DNA of 64,000 bases from contig CAVEVQ010000008.1 in the NCBI GenBank assembly GCA_963619325.1, forward strand, positions 1 to 64,000, written 5' to 3'. A model generated the notes under the pieces. The model saw nothing but the letters and a program-made list of their open reading frames with translations, searched no databases and was not told the DNA's origin. The position numbers were made by a program, and so were the translations under genes. This stretch comes from UBA1181 sp963619325. GTDB lineage: Bacteria > Bacteroidota > Bacteroidia > Bacteroidales > Paludibacteraceae. Below, piece by piece: positions 27,303-36,414 of this stretch (the stretch's first letter is position 1; each line of letters begins with the position of its first letter).

Positions 27303-27512
27303 TTAACCTCCGCAAGCAGCTTTTATCATCACGATTTTATCCCCGTCGGACAGCATTTTCTCTGTCCATTTTGCGCGAGGCACTACCACGTTGTTAACCC
27401 CCACTGCAATTCCTTTTTCAGGAAACTGCATTTCCTCGGCAAGGACACTCAAACTCGTAGCCTGAGTCTCCACCTCTTTTGAGTTCACTAATACCTTCAT
27501 AATTTCAGACAT
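27303..27512 (-). CDS. thiS: Sulfur carrier protein ThiS
   Basis: 69 aa ubiquitin-fold sulfur carrier ending in the required GG (AACGG). Sulfur is loaded on the C-terminal glycine by ThiF and delivered to ThiG. The ATG at 27512 is preceded nine bases upstream by GGAGG (complement of 27522-27526), a rare strong ribosome-binding site here and reason to prefer it over the ATG at 27500. First gene of the thiamine operon, 175 bases downstream of the TPP riboswitch. Confidence 0.92.
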   Translation of the reverse strand: MSEIMKVLVNSKEVETQATSLSVLAEEMQFPEKGIAVGVNNVVVPRAKWTEKMLSDGDKIVMIKAACGG

Positions 27513-27649
27513 TCTTTCGTTCCTCCAAACCTCATTTGTCAACGAGAAATTCGGATGTATTTTCAAGGTATTCAAAAGAAGAAACGCTTGCTTTCACGAT
27601 CACTCGCAAAAGAGACACGGTGCAAACCTAAAGGTAATGAAATGTAGGG

Positions 27650-27668
27650 GAAAACTCTTAAAAAGAGT
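27650..27668 (-). terminator. Possible expression-platform hairpin of TPP riboswitch
   Basis: Minus-strand ACTCTT/AAGAGT stem with a 3-base loop and four following T residues, about 20 bases after the aptamer. Weak, so control could instead act on translation of thiS. Confidence 0.35.
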
Positions 27669-27687
27669 GAATCAACAAAACTTCGCA

Positions 27688-27770
27688 TCTAAATTCCTAC
27701 GGCAGCATTACCTGCATCAGGTCGGAGGGTATAATCTCAGCACCACGGCACCCCTTTTGAATACATCGGC
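27688..27770 (-). promoter_or_regulatory. TPP riboswitch (THI element)
   Basis: Minus-strand aptamer with the defining conserved blocks in order: GGGGTGC, GCTGAGATTATACCC, ACCTGATGCAGGTAATGCTGCC (21-base block given as its parts ACCTGATGCAGG and TAATGCTGCC). P1 can form from ATTC and GAAT at the two ends. It binds thiamine pyrophosphate and represses the seven-gene operon that follows. Confidence 0.96.
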
Positions 27771-27800
27771 AAATATAGAAAATCATTTTGTGAAAACAAA
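27770..27800 (-). promoter_or_regulatory. Promoter of thiamine operon
   Basis: Minus-strand TTTG (complement of 27797-27800), 19 bases, TATATTTG (complement of 27770-27777). Transcription would begin right at the 5' edge of the riboswitch. From here to 27975 toward parE nothing further is recognised. Confidence 0.78.
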
Positions 27801-27975
27801 AAGCATAAGTCAGAGAGAATGATATAATTTCATTTTCATCCTTCCACAACTGCTATTCCGAATTTCTGTCATTTGTGGCAAAAATTCGGAATAGCAACTC
27901 GATCCAATCCGTCATTGGGTTTAATGTATTAAGCAAATCAACGATTCCTTTGTAAACTTGTTAAACAAAACCTGC

Positions 27976-28007
27976 TTTCTCCCTTTCACCATTTTTTTGT
28001 ACCTTTG
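27976..28007 (+). promoter_or_regulatory. Promoter of parE
   Basis: TTTC at 27976-27979, 20-base spacer, TACCTTTG at 28000-28007; 28 bases ahead of the ATG at 28036. Confidence 0.6.
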
Positions 28008-28035
28008 CGTTTATCTTAAGATATTTTTCCTTTTT

Positions 28036-29928
28036 ATGGCAGAAGAGTTAGACTTTAACATAGAAAATTCACAAGTTGGCAATTACGACGATGACAGCAT
28101 CCGACACCTGGAAGGACTCGAACATGTGCGTCTTCGTCCGGGTATGTACATCGGTAAATTGGGCGATGGGTCTCATGCCGACGATGGCATCTACGTTTTG
28201 TTGAAAGAGGTGTTAGACAACAGCATTGACGAGTTCCGCATGAAAGCGGGAAAACAAATAGACATCACTTTGCAAGATGGCGCGATCACCGTCCGCGACT
28301 ATGGACGAGGTATTCCACAAGGTAAGATGATCGATGCCGTCTCAATGATGAACACGGGTGGCAAATACGACAGCAAGGTGTTCAAAAAATCTGTCGGACT
28401 GAACGGCGTAGGTACGAAAGCTGTCAACGCACTCTCGTCTGAATTCCGTGTGCAGAGTTTCCGAGATGGGAAGACGAGAATCGCAGAGTTTTCGCGAGGC
28501 GAACTTATCAAAGACTCCGGAATCATAGATACAGATCAACCGAATGGTACGCTTGTCTTCTTTCGTCCGGATGACGACCCCAAGTACAAACTCTTCGTCA
28601 ACTACAAATACAAGGAGGAGTTCATCGAAACCATGTTGCGTAATTACGCATACCTCAACACTGGTCTCACGCTCTTCTTCAACGGAAAGAAAATTTATTC
28701 CAAAAATGGTCTGCTTGACCTGCTCACCGAGTCCGTTATTCTTGAGCCTCTCTACCCTATCATCCACTTGAAAGGCGACGATATAGAGATAGCCTTCACG
28801 CACTGCCAACAATACGGAGAGACTTATTTCTCATTCGTCAACGGTCAGCACACCACCCAAGGAGGAACGCACCAATCAGCCTACCGTGAGGCACTTGGCA
28901 AGACAATCAAGGAGTTTTACAATAAAAACATGGACTTAGCGGATATCCGCCAGGGTATCGTTGCCGCCATCGCCATCAATGTCGAAGAACCTGTCTTTGA
29001 GAGTCAAACGAAGACGAAATTAGGATCTAAGGACGTCGACCAAGCAGGCACGCTCTCTGTCAACAAATTCGTCAACGACTTTGTCAAGACAGAATTAGAC
29101 AACTATCTGCACAAGAACCCCATTACCGTAGAAACATTGCTACAAAAAATCTTGGAAGCAGAAAAAGAGCGTAAAGCCATCGCCGGCGTTACGAAAGCGG
29201 CCCGTGAGCGTGCCAAAAAAGTGAATCTCTGCAACAAGAAACTTCGAGACTGCCGCATCCACTATAACGACGTAAAAGGCGATAAGCAAGAAAAATCGTC
29301 TATTTTCATCACCGAGGGATTATCGGCGAGCGGATCCATCACAAAATGTCGCGATGTGTCCTATCAAGCGGTCTTCAGCCTGCGAGGAAAGACCCCCAAC
29401 AGTTGGGGTTCCTCTCGTGAAATCGTCTACAAGAACGAGGAATACAACCTTCTCCAAGCTGCCCTCAACATTGAAGAAGGCATGGAAGGGCTACGCTATA
29501 ACAAGGTGATCATCGCAACCGATGCCGACGACGACGGAATGCACATCCGACTGCTGCTGCTCACCTTCTTCCTACAATTCTTCCCCGACCTCGTTCGTCA
29601 AGGACATGTCTACATACTGCAAACACCTCTATTCCGTGTGCGCGACAAAAAGCAGACTTTCTACTGCTACAACGACGAAGAACGAATCAATGCTTTGAAA
29701 ACCATCGGAGCAAAAGCAGAGATAACCCGATTCAAAGGATTAGGAGAAATCAGCGACCACGAGTTCAAATATTTCATCGGCGAGGATATCCGCCTTGACC
29801 AAGTAGTTTTGCGCAAGGGAGATGCCTTCAACGACTTGTTAGAGTTCTATCGTGGCAAAAACACACCTCAACGACGAGACTTCATCATCGACAACCTCGT
29901 CATTGAAGAAGATGTACCGAAAGACTAA
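28036..29928 (+). CDS. parE: DNA topoisomerase IV subunit B (ParE/GyrB family)
   Basis: 630 aa type IIA topoisomerase ATPase subunit. GHKL motifs: VLDNSIDE, DYGRGIPQG, VGLNGVGTKAVNAL; then TOPRIM with ITEGLSASG-type EGxSAxG and DADDDGMHIR, and a C-terminal GLGEISDHEFK. Decatenates chromosomes with ParC. The open frame extends 26 codons upstream, but those overlap the promoter, so the ATG at 28036 (MAEELDF) is chosen. GyrB is the alternative, but sequence length and IRHLEGLEHVRLRPGMYIG wording fit the ParE branch of Bacteroidetes. No parC follows; rpiB does. Confidence 0.88.
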   Translation: MAEELDFNIENSQVGNYDDDSIRHLEGLEHVRLRPGMYIGKLGDGSHADDGIYVLLKEVLDNSIDEFRMKAGKQIDITLQDGAITVRDYGRGIPQGKMIDAVSMMNTGGKYDSKVFKKSVGLNGVGTKAVNALSSEFRVQSFRDGKTRIAEFSRGELIKDSGIIDTDQPNGTLVFFRPDDDPKYKLFVNYKYKEEFIETMLRNYAYLNTGLTLFFNGKKIYSKNGLLDLLTESVILEPLYPIIHLKGDDIEIAFTHCQQYGETYFSFVNGQHTTQGGTHQSAYREALGKTIKEFYNKNMDLADIRQGIVAAIAINVEEPVFESQTKTKLGSKDVDQAGTLSVNKFVNDFVKTELDNYLHKNPITVETLLQKILEAEKERKAIAGVTKAARERAKKVNLCNKKLRDCRIHYNDVKGDKQEKSSIFITEGLSASGSITKCRDVSYQAVFSLRGKTPNSWGSSREIVYKNEEYNLLQAALNIEEGMEGLRYNKVIIATDADDDGMHIRLLLLTFFLQFFPDLVRQGHVYILQTPLFRVRDKKQTFYCYNDEERINALKTIGAKAEITRFKGLGEISDHEFKYFIGEDIRLDQVVLRKGDAFNDLLEFYRGKNTPQRRDFIIDNLVIEEDVPKD

Positions 29929-29951
29929 TAAACAACCCTTCATCAATAAAT

Positions 29952-30401
29952 ATGAAAGCCCTAAACGAATTGACTATCGGCATCGCCAACGACCATGCCG
30001 GAGTAGAAGTAAAAAACTTCATCATTGACAACTTGTCTGAAAAGGTTAAAAAAATCGTCAATTTTGGAACCGACACCACCGACAGTTGCGATTACCCAGA
30101 CTTTGCACACCCTCTCGCCACTGCGGTTGAGAACGGAGAATGCGACTTCGGAATCGCCATCTGCGGAACTGGAAACGGCATCTGTATCACCTGCAATAAA
30201 CACCAGGGGATACGAGCAGCCCTTTCTTGGGAAGTCGAAATAGCCAAATTAGGACGGCAACATAACAACGCCAACATCGTAGGCATTCCAGCACGTTTCA
30301 TCTCAAAAGAGAAAGCATTAGAAATCGTTGAGGCTTTCCTTTCTACAGACTTTGAAGGAGGCAGACACCAACGCAGGATAGAAAAAATTCCTGTCAAATA
30401 A
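29952..30401 (+). CDS. rpiB: Ribose-5-phosphate isomerase B
   Basis: 149 aa enzyme interconverting ribose-5-P and ribulose-5-P. IANDHAGVEVK near the N-terminus, the active-site cysteine segment ICGTGNGI near residue 75, and NDAN-type NNANIVGIPAR are family hallmarks. It begins 23 bases after parE and is likely cotranscribed with it. Confidence 0.94.
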   Translation: MKALNELTIGIANDHAGVEVKNFIIDNLSEKVKKIVNFGTDTTDSCDYPDFAHPLATAVENGECDFGIAICGTGNGICITCNKHQGIRAALSWEVEIAKLGRQHNNANIVGIPARFISKEKALEIVEAFLSTDFEGGRHQRRIEKIPVK

Positions 30402-30423
30402 TAGGTCATATCAAATAGTTACA

Positions 30424-30431
30424 TAAATTTG
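30424..30431 (+). promoter_or_regulatory. -7 box for GH9 gene
   Basis: TAAATTTG, about 105 bases ahead of the ATG at 30540; no convincing -33 element. Confidence 0.4.
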
Positions 30432-30539
30432 CGAGAAGGGGGTGATTCATTCCCGCATATTTTTCGTACTACTTACGCAGATTCCTTTCGGAACGCATTT
30501 TAAAAGAAATAACCTTAGTATATAAGTAATAGGTAATCT

Positions 30540-33497
30540 ATGAAACACATTAAACAAATTTTTCTATCCGTGGCTCTGACTGCATCGACAGCGATGGGAC
30601 TCAATGCCCAAAGTCCTGCGTTCACGAACGACCAGTACAAAAAAGCCGTATGGATAACGACTCGTTTCTACGGGGCTCAACGCTCGGGAGATGGTCCGAA
30701 CTGGCTCATCGCCGACTATGAACCAACCGACGTGGCAAACGATTGTAACGGGAACCTCTCCGCATTCATAAAAGGCAAATCATACGTCAAAGATGCAGAT
30801 GGCTCGTATGACTTGACAGGAGGTTGGTATGATTGTGGTGATTTCGCCACATTCGGTCAAACTTTCTTCTACTCCGCCTATATGCTCGTGTTGGCATACA
30901 CAGAGTTTCCCGCAGGGTATGACGACCTCTACTCCGCCGACTACCATGGCTACATAGAATCCGGCAATTACACCTACGAAGGAGGCAAGGGAGTTCCCAA
31001 TGGGATACCAGACATCTTAGACGAGGCCAAATATGCAACAGACTTCATCTTGAAGGCTGTTCGCGACGAAAACACCTTCTACTATCAAAAAGGAGATGGA
31101 GACGCAGACCACAAAGTTTGGTGTACTTCTCCGACCAAGTCAACCCTGAGCGTCTCTAACGGAGGAGAGTCCGACGGAAGCCGCTATGTTGGCAAAGCAA
31201 CTGGAAACGTCACTTCTATGGCATCGCTGGCTGGTGCTGCTTTAGCCGCCATGTCTAAAGCCTACGCGAAATTTGACCCTGCCTATGCTGCACAATGTTT
31301 GGAGAAAGCAAAAGTTTGTTACAACTTCGTGACCAAAACATCAAAAGGGAACAGTGGTGCATGCGCTTTCTACGGAAACAAGCCTAAATACATTACCGAC
31401 GAGACAATTTTCTATGCGGAGATGTACCGTGCCACGGGAGAAAAACAATACCTGACCGCTGCGGAAAACGCCGCCTCTTCATGGATGACGCAAGAGTCTG
31501 GATACAACCACAATTTCAGTCTCTGCTACAACAACACAGAAGACCTCGGTTGCTACTTAATGGCTTCATTGGGAGACGCCACTTCCTATAGCGAATATGG
31601 TAAAACTGCATTACAGTTCTTCGTCGACCTCTACAAGCCATCGTCTGGCTATTTTATGAACAAAAAGAATGACAGTTGGGGTGTGCTGAGATTTCCTGCC
31701 AACCAGGCATTCGTAGTTGCTTTGTATAGTAAGCTCATGGGCGAAACAACCATCAACCCTTACGCATTGAAAACTATCGACTACATCTTGGGTGATAATG
31801 GTCAGAAGTTCTCGTACATCGTCGGTTTCGGCAGCAAACACCCACTCTACCCCCATCATCGTAACTTCTATCGTTCAGATAACAACAACGAGGGGAATCT
31901 GCCAACTATCACCTACGACTACAAATACGTGCAACTCGGCTACTTAGTAGGAGGTTCACTCAACGACGGTGCTTACGAGGATGTTGAGAAATCATACACC
32001 TATTCTGAAGGTGGTATTGACTACAATGCAGGTCTTGTGGGTGCATTGGGTTATATCAATTCAATGCTCAACCCTGTTGACGTAAACAAATTCGGACATC
32101 CAACTCCTAAGTTTGATGGCGAGATTTCAATCTGTGGCGTTCAATCCGTGGTGTTAGACCCTCAAGTGTCAGCTTCAGGACAAAGAAAGTTCAACTGGTA
32201 TAAAGATGGCACATTGGTAAGTTCTTCAACCACTGCTACCACCTACACAGCAACATCAGCTGGCGAATATACTTGCGAAATTGACTCCGCAGGAGAATGG
32301 AAAACGTCAGCCTCTGTCACTGTCAGTGCGAAACTACCAGAAGTTGAATGGGAAGAAGAAATTCAACTATGCTCTCCTTCTACAGCCACTTTAGACCTCA
32401 CATTCGACAATGTCCCTGTAACCTACCAATGGTACGAGGATGAGAAAACGATCAAGAACGCAACTTCTGCGACCTATTTCGTAACCAGCGCAGGCAACTT
32501 CAAATGCGAAGTGAGTGCAACTAACTGTGGAACTACGATCTACGAAGTTGAAGTAACATCCTTACTACCTTCCGTGGCCGACGCAGAATCCGACAGAGAC
32601 GGCAACGTCACAATGACCATTTCTGGAGACGGAGAATACGAGTGGTACACCCAAGCAGAAGGAGGAACAGCCATTCACACTGGCGCAACCTACACAACGA
32701 AAATCACACAAGACACCTACTTCTATGTGAAAGATGCAGGCGAAATGAATATCACCGTTGGACCTACAGCCTCGAATTTCACTGGCACAGGTGTCAACTG
32801 GGGTAATATCGGAGCAGCCTTCACCGCCACAAAGGCATGTCAGATAACGTCTATCGCCGTCTACTGCCTTGGAAGCCCATACAACACAGGCTCGCAAACG
32901 GTTACCGCAGAGTTGGCAGGTAGCGCAACAGGTTCATTCACCTCAGATGCTTTCACTGTCAGCGGAGGCGACCAATTCTACACGGTGAATTTCAGCACCC
33001 CTATTGAAATTCCTTCCGCAGGAAACTACACATTGACTATCAAAGCCAGCGGATTCGCTAATCCATACTACCAAAGTATAACTGACTACGCATCGTTCGC
33101 TAATCAAGGCAATCCGTTGACATTCACAGGTTCAACCAACTCAAACGGTGGGTTCCCTGGACTGGCTAATTGGCAAGTGATGACGGGTTCCGGCTGCGAC
33201 AGAGCTGTTGTTAAAGCAATCAAGGGTAACGGAACGGACGTCAACGAGGCAACCGCAGACGCAACCATTTCAGTGTCTCCAATTCCATGCCACGATGTTC
33301 TCTACATCAATATCGCAAGCGAAAACACCATTCAATATGAAATCGTCAATATGATAGGCACAACTATCAAGACAGACAAAGCAAGCAGCGATGAGTTGAG
33401 AAACGGAATCAACGTGGCAAACCTTTCCTCAGGCATCTACTTGATACGCATTAATGACAGCGAGCGTACGATAGTAGAAAGATTTGTGAAAAAATAA
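30540..33497 (+). CDS. GH9 endoglucanase with Ig-like modules and T9SS tail
   Basis: 985 aa secreted cellulase-family enzyme. Signal peptide about 1-24 (LNAQ). GH9 catalytic domain about 27-515: GGWYDCGDFATFGQ carries the catalytic-base aspartates, PHHRNF is the substrate-binding His/Arg motif, and SEGGIDYNAGLVGAL near 490 holds the catalytic acid Glu. Two Ig-like modules (about 530-690) follow, then a beta-sandwich module (about 745-880) that may bind carbohydrate, and a T9SS type A sorting domain in the last 75 residues (SPIPCHDVLYINI, NLSSGIYLIRI, terminal RFVKK). It would be exported to the cell surface or medium and act on beta-glucans. No SusC/SusD genes are adjacent. Confidence 0.92.
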   Translation: MKHIKQIFLSVALTASTAMGLNAQSPAFTNDQYKKAVWITTRFYGAQRSGDGPNWLIADYEPTDVANDCNGNLSAFIKGKSYVKDADGSYDLTGGWYDCGDFATFGQTFFYSAYMLVLAYTEFPAGYDDLYSADYHGYIESGNYTYEGGKGVPNGIPDILDEAKYATDFILKAVRDENTFYYQKGDGDADHKVWCTSPTKSTLSVSNGGESDGSRYVGKATGNVTSMASLAGAALAAMSKAYAKFDPAYAAQCLEKAKVCYNFVTKTSKGNSGACAFYGNKPKYITDETIFYAEMYRATGEKQYLTAAENAASSWMTQESGYNHNFSLCYNNTEDLGCYLMASLGDATSYSEYGKTALQFFVDLYKPSSGYFMNKKNDSWGVLRFPANQAFVVALYSKLMGETTINPYALKTIDYILGDNGQKFSYIVGFGSKHPLYPHHRNFYRSDNNNEGNLPTITYDYKYVQLGYLVGGSLNDGAYEDVEKSYTYSEGGIDYNAGLVGALGYINSMLNPVDVNKFGHPTPKFDGEISICGVQSVVLDPQVSASGQRKFNWYKDGTLVSSSTTATTYTATSAGEYTCEIDSAGEWKTSASVTVSAKLPEVEWEEEIQLCSPSTATLDLTFDNVPVTYQWYEDEKTIKNATSATYFVTSAGNFKCEVSATNCGTTIYEVEVTSLLPSVADAESDRDGNVTMTISGDGEYEWYTQAEGGTAIHTGATYTTKITQDTYFYVKDAGEMNITVGPTASNFTGTGVNWGNIGAAFTATKACQITSIAVYCLGSPYNTGSQTVTAELAGSATGSFTSDAFTVSGGDQFYTVNFSTPIEIPSAGNYTLTIKASGFANPYYQSITDYASFANQGNPLTFTGSTNSNGGFPGLANWQVMTGSGCDRAVVKAIKGNGTDVNEATADATISVSPIPCHDVLYINIASENTIQYEIVNMIGTTIKTDKASSDELRNGINVANLSSGIYLIRINDSERTIVERFVKK

Positions 33498-33509
33498 AGA
33501 AAAATATTG

Positions 33510-33517
33510 TACATTTG
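33510..33517 (+). promoter_or_regulatory. -7 box for fba
   Basis: TACATTTG with a TTTG at 33483-33486 (spacer 23). Transcription would start near 33522, just at the hairpin that ends the GH9 transcript. Confidence 0.4.
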
Positions 33518-33523
33518 CTTATG

Positions 33524-33553
33524 AAAAACGAGGGGTTAAAGCCCTTCGTTTTT
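33524..33553 (+). terminator. Terminator after GH9 gene
   Basis: 12-bp stem AAAAACGAGGGG/CCCTTCGTTTTT (one G-U) with a 6-base loop; the 3' arm ends in T5. It may also sit at the 5' end of the fba mRNA. Confidence 0.7.
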
Positions 33554-33588
33554 AGGAAAGAAAGACTATAACTTTACAAATAACAAAG

Positions 33589-34587
33589 ATGGTTAATTTC
33601 AAAGAATTAGGTTTGGTAAACACCAGAGAGATGTTTGCTAAAGCAATTAAAGGTGGATATGCAATCCCTGCATTCAACTTTAACAACATGGAGCAACTCC
33701 AAGCTATCATCATGGCAGCTTCTGAGACTAAGTCTCCAGTTATCCTCCAAGTTTCTAAAGGTGCGCGTAACTACGCAAACCAAACACTCCTCCGCTACAT
33801 GGCTGAAGGTGCTGTAGAATACGCAAAGGAACTCGGTTGGGAGAAACCACAAATCGTCCTTCACTTGGATCACGGAGATTCTTTTGAGTTGTGCAAATCA
33901 TGCGTAGACATGGGATTCTCTTCTGTTATGATTGATGGTTCTTCTCTTCCTTACGACGAGAACGTAGCATTGACCAAGAAAGTTGTTGAGTACGCTCACA
34001 AATACGATGTAACAGTAGAAGGTGAATTAGGTGTTTTGGCAGGTGTTGAGGATGAGGTTCAAGCAGAAGAGTCTCACTACACTAAGCCAGAAGAGGTAAT
34101 CGACTTCACTTCTAAGACTGGGGTTGATTCATTAGCCATCTCTATCGGAACTTCTCACGGTGCATACAAGTTCAAACCTGAACAATGCACACGCGACCCT
34201 AAGACAGGCAAACTCGTTCCACCTCCATTGGCATTTGATGTTTTGGCTGCTATCGAAGAGCAATTGCCTGGTTTCCCTATCGTTCTTCATGGTTCTTCTT
34301 CTGTTCCACAAGACGAAGTTGACACTATCAACAAGTTCGGTGGCAAGTTGCCAGACGCAGTAGGTATTCCTGAGGATCAACTTCGCCAAGCTTCTAAGTC
34401 TGCAGTTTGCAAAATCAACATTGACTCAGACTCTCGTTTGGCTATGACAGCTGCTATCCGTCAGGTATTCGCTGAGAAGCCAGGTGAGTTCGACCCTCGT
34501 AAGTACTTAGGTCCAGCTCGCGACAACATGAAGAAACTCTACATCCACAAGATCAAAGAGGTTCTCGGTAGCGACGGTAAAGCTTAA
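33589..34587 (+). CDS. fba: Class II fructose-bisphosphate aldolase
   Basis: 332 aa zinc-dependent glycolytic aldolase. VLHLDHGDSFELCK (about 84-97) holds zinc-ligand His and catalytic Asp; SSVMIDGSSLPYDEN, GELGVLAGVEDEV, SIGTSHGAYKF and VLHGSSSVPQ complete the active site and phosphate loop. The DHGDS-form and length fit the Bacteroidetes class IIA/B type. Highly biased codon use suggests strong expression. Terminator follows. Confidence 0.95.
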   Translation: MVNFKELGLVNTREMFAKAIKGGYAIPAFNFNNMEQLQAIIMAASETKSPVILQVSKGARNYANQTLLRYMAEGAVEYAKELGWEKPQIVLHLDHGDSFELCKSCVDMGFSSVMIDGSSLPYDENVALTKKVVEYAHKYDVTVEGELGVLAGVEDEVQAEESHYTKPEEVIDFTSKTGVDSLAISIGTSHGAYKFKPEQCTRDPKTGKLVPPPLAFDVLAAIEEQLPGFPIVLHGSSSVPQDEVDTINKFGGKLPDAVGIPEDQLRQASKSAVCKINIDSDSRLAMTAAIRQVFAEKPGEFDPRKYLGPARDNMKKLYIHKIKEVLGSDGKA

Positions 34588-34619
34588 TTTTAAGATTTTA
34601 CACATTCTTCACATTATAG

Positions 34620-34655
34620 AAGAGGCTCGGAGCATTGCTTCGAGCCTCTTTTTTT
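34620..34655 (+). terminator. Terminator after fba
   Basis: Arms AAGAGGCTCGGAGC and GCTTCGAGCCTCTT form 14 pairs (one G-U) around a 3-base loop, followed by a T-run. Confidence 0.92.
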
Positions 34656-34702
34656 CTCTCTTTTTATTGAGAAAGACTTCAACGCATCACTCTACTTATA
34701 AA

Positions 34703-35077
34703 CTAATTTTTCAGATAGTTGAAAGTCTCCTCGTTTATCTTATACCTACGTTTGTCAATTTTCAAAAGCGACCCTAAGTACATTTTGAAAACCTGAGAAT
34801 AATCAGTCTCTTGAGTATCAAAATTCTCCATCGTTGAGGCTCTACTATAACGCCTCCAACATTCCGTCTCATAATTATAAAGGAACGCCTCTCTCAACGA
34901 CGGACACCTTCTGAACGCCCTTTCTATATTTTCTGAAGAAGGGCCAACCCCATCACTTTTTACAACTTCTATCAAGAAAATAGGATTTTCACTATTTAAT
35001 TTCTTACTTCCCTTCGGATAATAGGTGTCTTTGAAGAAAACGACATCAGGTGCAATCTCGTCCTTATTAAAATTCAA
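34703..35077 (-). CDS. Uma2-like small ORF, possibly truncated
   Basis: 124 aa ORF of uncertain status. IAPDVVFF near the N-terminus and IFLIEVV about 25 residues later resemble the PD and ExV motifs of Uma2/DUF820 PD-(D/E)XK-fold proteins, which are usually about 190 aa, so the N-terminal part is missing. There is no ATG: the only available start is a TTG at 35077, with an in-frame stop three codons further upstream. It begins 2 bases after the AraC-type gene ends, so it could be a coupled small gene or a remnant. Confidence 0.45.
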   Translation of the reverse strand: MNFNKDEIAPDVVFFKDTYYPKGSKKLNSENPIFLIEVVKSDGVGPSSENIERAFRRCPSLREAFLYNYETECWRRYSRASTMENFDTQETDYSQVFKMYLGSLLKIDKRRYKINEETFNYLKN

Positions 35078-35079
35078 CG

Positions 35080-36267
35080 CTACACCTCATCTTCTTTAAC
35101 AATCAGAAACGCAGACACCTCGTCCCAATCAAAGTTCTTCATTCGTTTCTTTGCGTTGTAATAAGCATATCTATCCCTAAAACCACTTGAAACTGATGCT
35201 GCCTCTATCGTCTCCCTCGGGTGTTCTTTTAAATACATCTCTAAGTGACGAAGTCGGAAAGCATTAATCAAACGATAAAATCCAATCTTTGCAATATAGG
35301 TGCAGGCAAGTGTCTTGTTGACATCCGTCAAACCATCAATAATATCAGACCGTTTCAAGTTCTCGTTAAGATACTGCTTACTAACCTGCTCTAAAACAGC
35401 CATTTTCACAGACGTCATCTCTGGTGTCAACGGAATCTGTTTACTCTCAATCTCTTCCTCCTGAACGAGATTTCTAATGACATCACCATCCGTGCCTTCC
35501 CTCATCTCGCCCTCAGCAGATTCGCAACCACAGCCATCCCCATCCTTCTTCGCAGGTTTATAACGCGCAGGCAAAACGAATCCTAAAAAGATAACGCACC
35601 ACACCACCTGAAACAAGTCGTAGATGGCCAATACCATTCGACTATTACACAAAAAGACCAAAACAGACAGCGCAACTCCCACATAAAGAGAATAAAGAAT
35701 CTTCTCTGCAAACTTATACGGGTAGTCCTCCTCATTTGAGAAGTTCTGCTCATGATAATTTTGTATACGTTTCCTTATCCATCGTACCTCAACAGCCAAC
35801 TTCGTACACATGATCAGCCACACCACGCATGCTCCGACCTTGAACTCAAACGCATGACTATGAATGTCCGAACCCGACAAAATATAAAGGAAAACGAACC
35901 CTATTACTGAGAAACCAATATAAACGATAGTCTGACTCCACACAGGACTATTTTTGAACGACACCAACATAAAATGGCGATAGACCTGCATTGAGCAACT
36001 CATTGGCGTCGCCAACAAGATAAACATCAATACGAAATCAAAGTAGTTGTTGTCGTATGGATCTAAAAAATAAGGGAGGTGAAAAAGAGGCAGCAAGAAA
36101 AAGGCTATCGTATAGTATCGAGCAGGATAAAAATAGTTCTTATCCTGGTCAAAAGGGGGACAATAATGCACAGACCGTATACCCGCACAAACAACACCTG
36201 CTATGATATGCGCAAAACAAGCCAGAGCATAAAAAACGTATATATCTTTCAAAATCAAGTCTTTCAT
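35080..36267 (-). CDS. Membrane-anchored AraC-type transcriptional regulator
   Basis: 395 aa from ATG 36267. The N-terminal half (to about residue 235) has six or seven hydrophobic segments; a Gly/Cys-rich acidic linker follows, and an AraC/XylS helix-turn-helix domain occupies about 285-390, seen in NKTLACTYIAKIGFYRLINAFR and ETIEAASVSSGFRDRYAYYNAKKR (each shown in part). Such proteins are taken to sense an envelope or membrane signal and regulate genes from the membrane. Target genes are unknown; the adjacent Uma2-like ORF is cotranscribed. Confidence 0.78.
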   Translation of the reverse strand: MKDLILKDIYVFYALACFAHIIAGVVCAGIRSVHYCPPFDQDKNYFYPARYYTIAFFLLPLFHLPYFLDPYDNNYFDFVLMFILLATPMSCSMQVYRHFMLVSFKNSPVWSQTIVYIGFSVIGFVFLYILSGSDIHSHAFEFKVGACVVWLIMCTKLAVEVRWIRKRIQNYHEQNFSNEEDYPYKFAEKILYSLYVGVALSVLVFLCNSRMVLAIYDLFQVVWCVIFLGFVLPARYKPAKKDGDGCGCESAEGEMREGTDGDVIRNLVQEEEIESKQIPLTPEMTSVKMAVLEQVSKQYLNENLKRSDIIDGLTDVNKTLACTYIAKIGFYRLINAFRLRHLEMYLKEHPRETIEAASVSSGFRDRYAYYNAKKRMKNFDWDEVSAFLIVKEDEV

Positions 36268-36406
36268 CACTTCAAAAATGCGAAATACACAAAATTTACG
36301 TCACATTCACATCACAACACCTCATATCCACACAAAACACATCTTCAATAAATAGATTTGCAGAGATTAAGAAGATGTTGTGATATGTATAATTCAGTTT
36401 TATCCG

Positions 36407-36414
36407 CAAAGATA
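36407..36414 (-). promoter_or_regulatory. -7 box for AraC-type regulator
   Basis: Minus-strand TATCTTTG, leader about 135 bases; no -33 TTTG at the usual distance. Confidence 0.4.

Noticed and set aside
30402..30539. Riboswitch or structured leader ahead of the GH9 gene
   Set aside because: Only short, unconvincing stems (such as TTCC/GGAA) can be formed.
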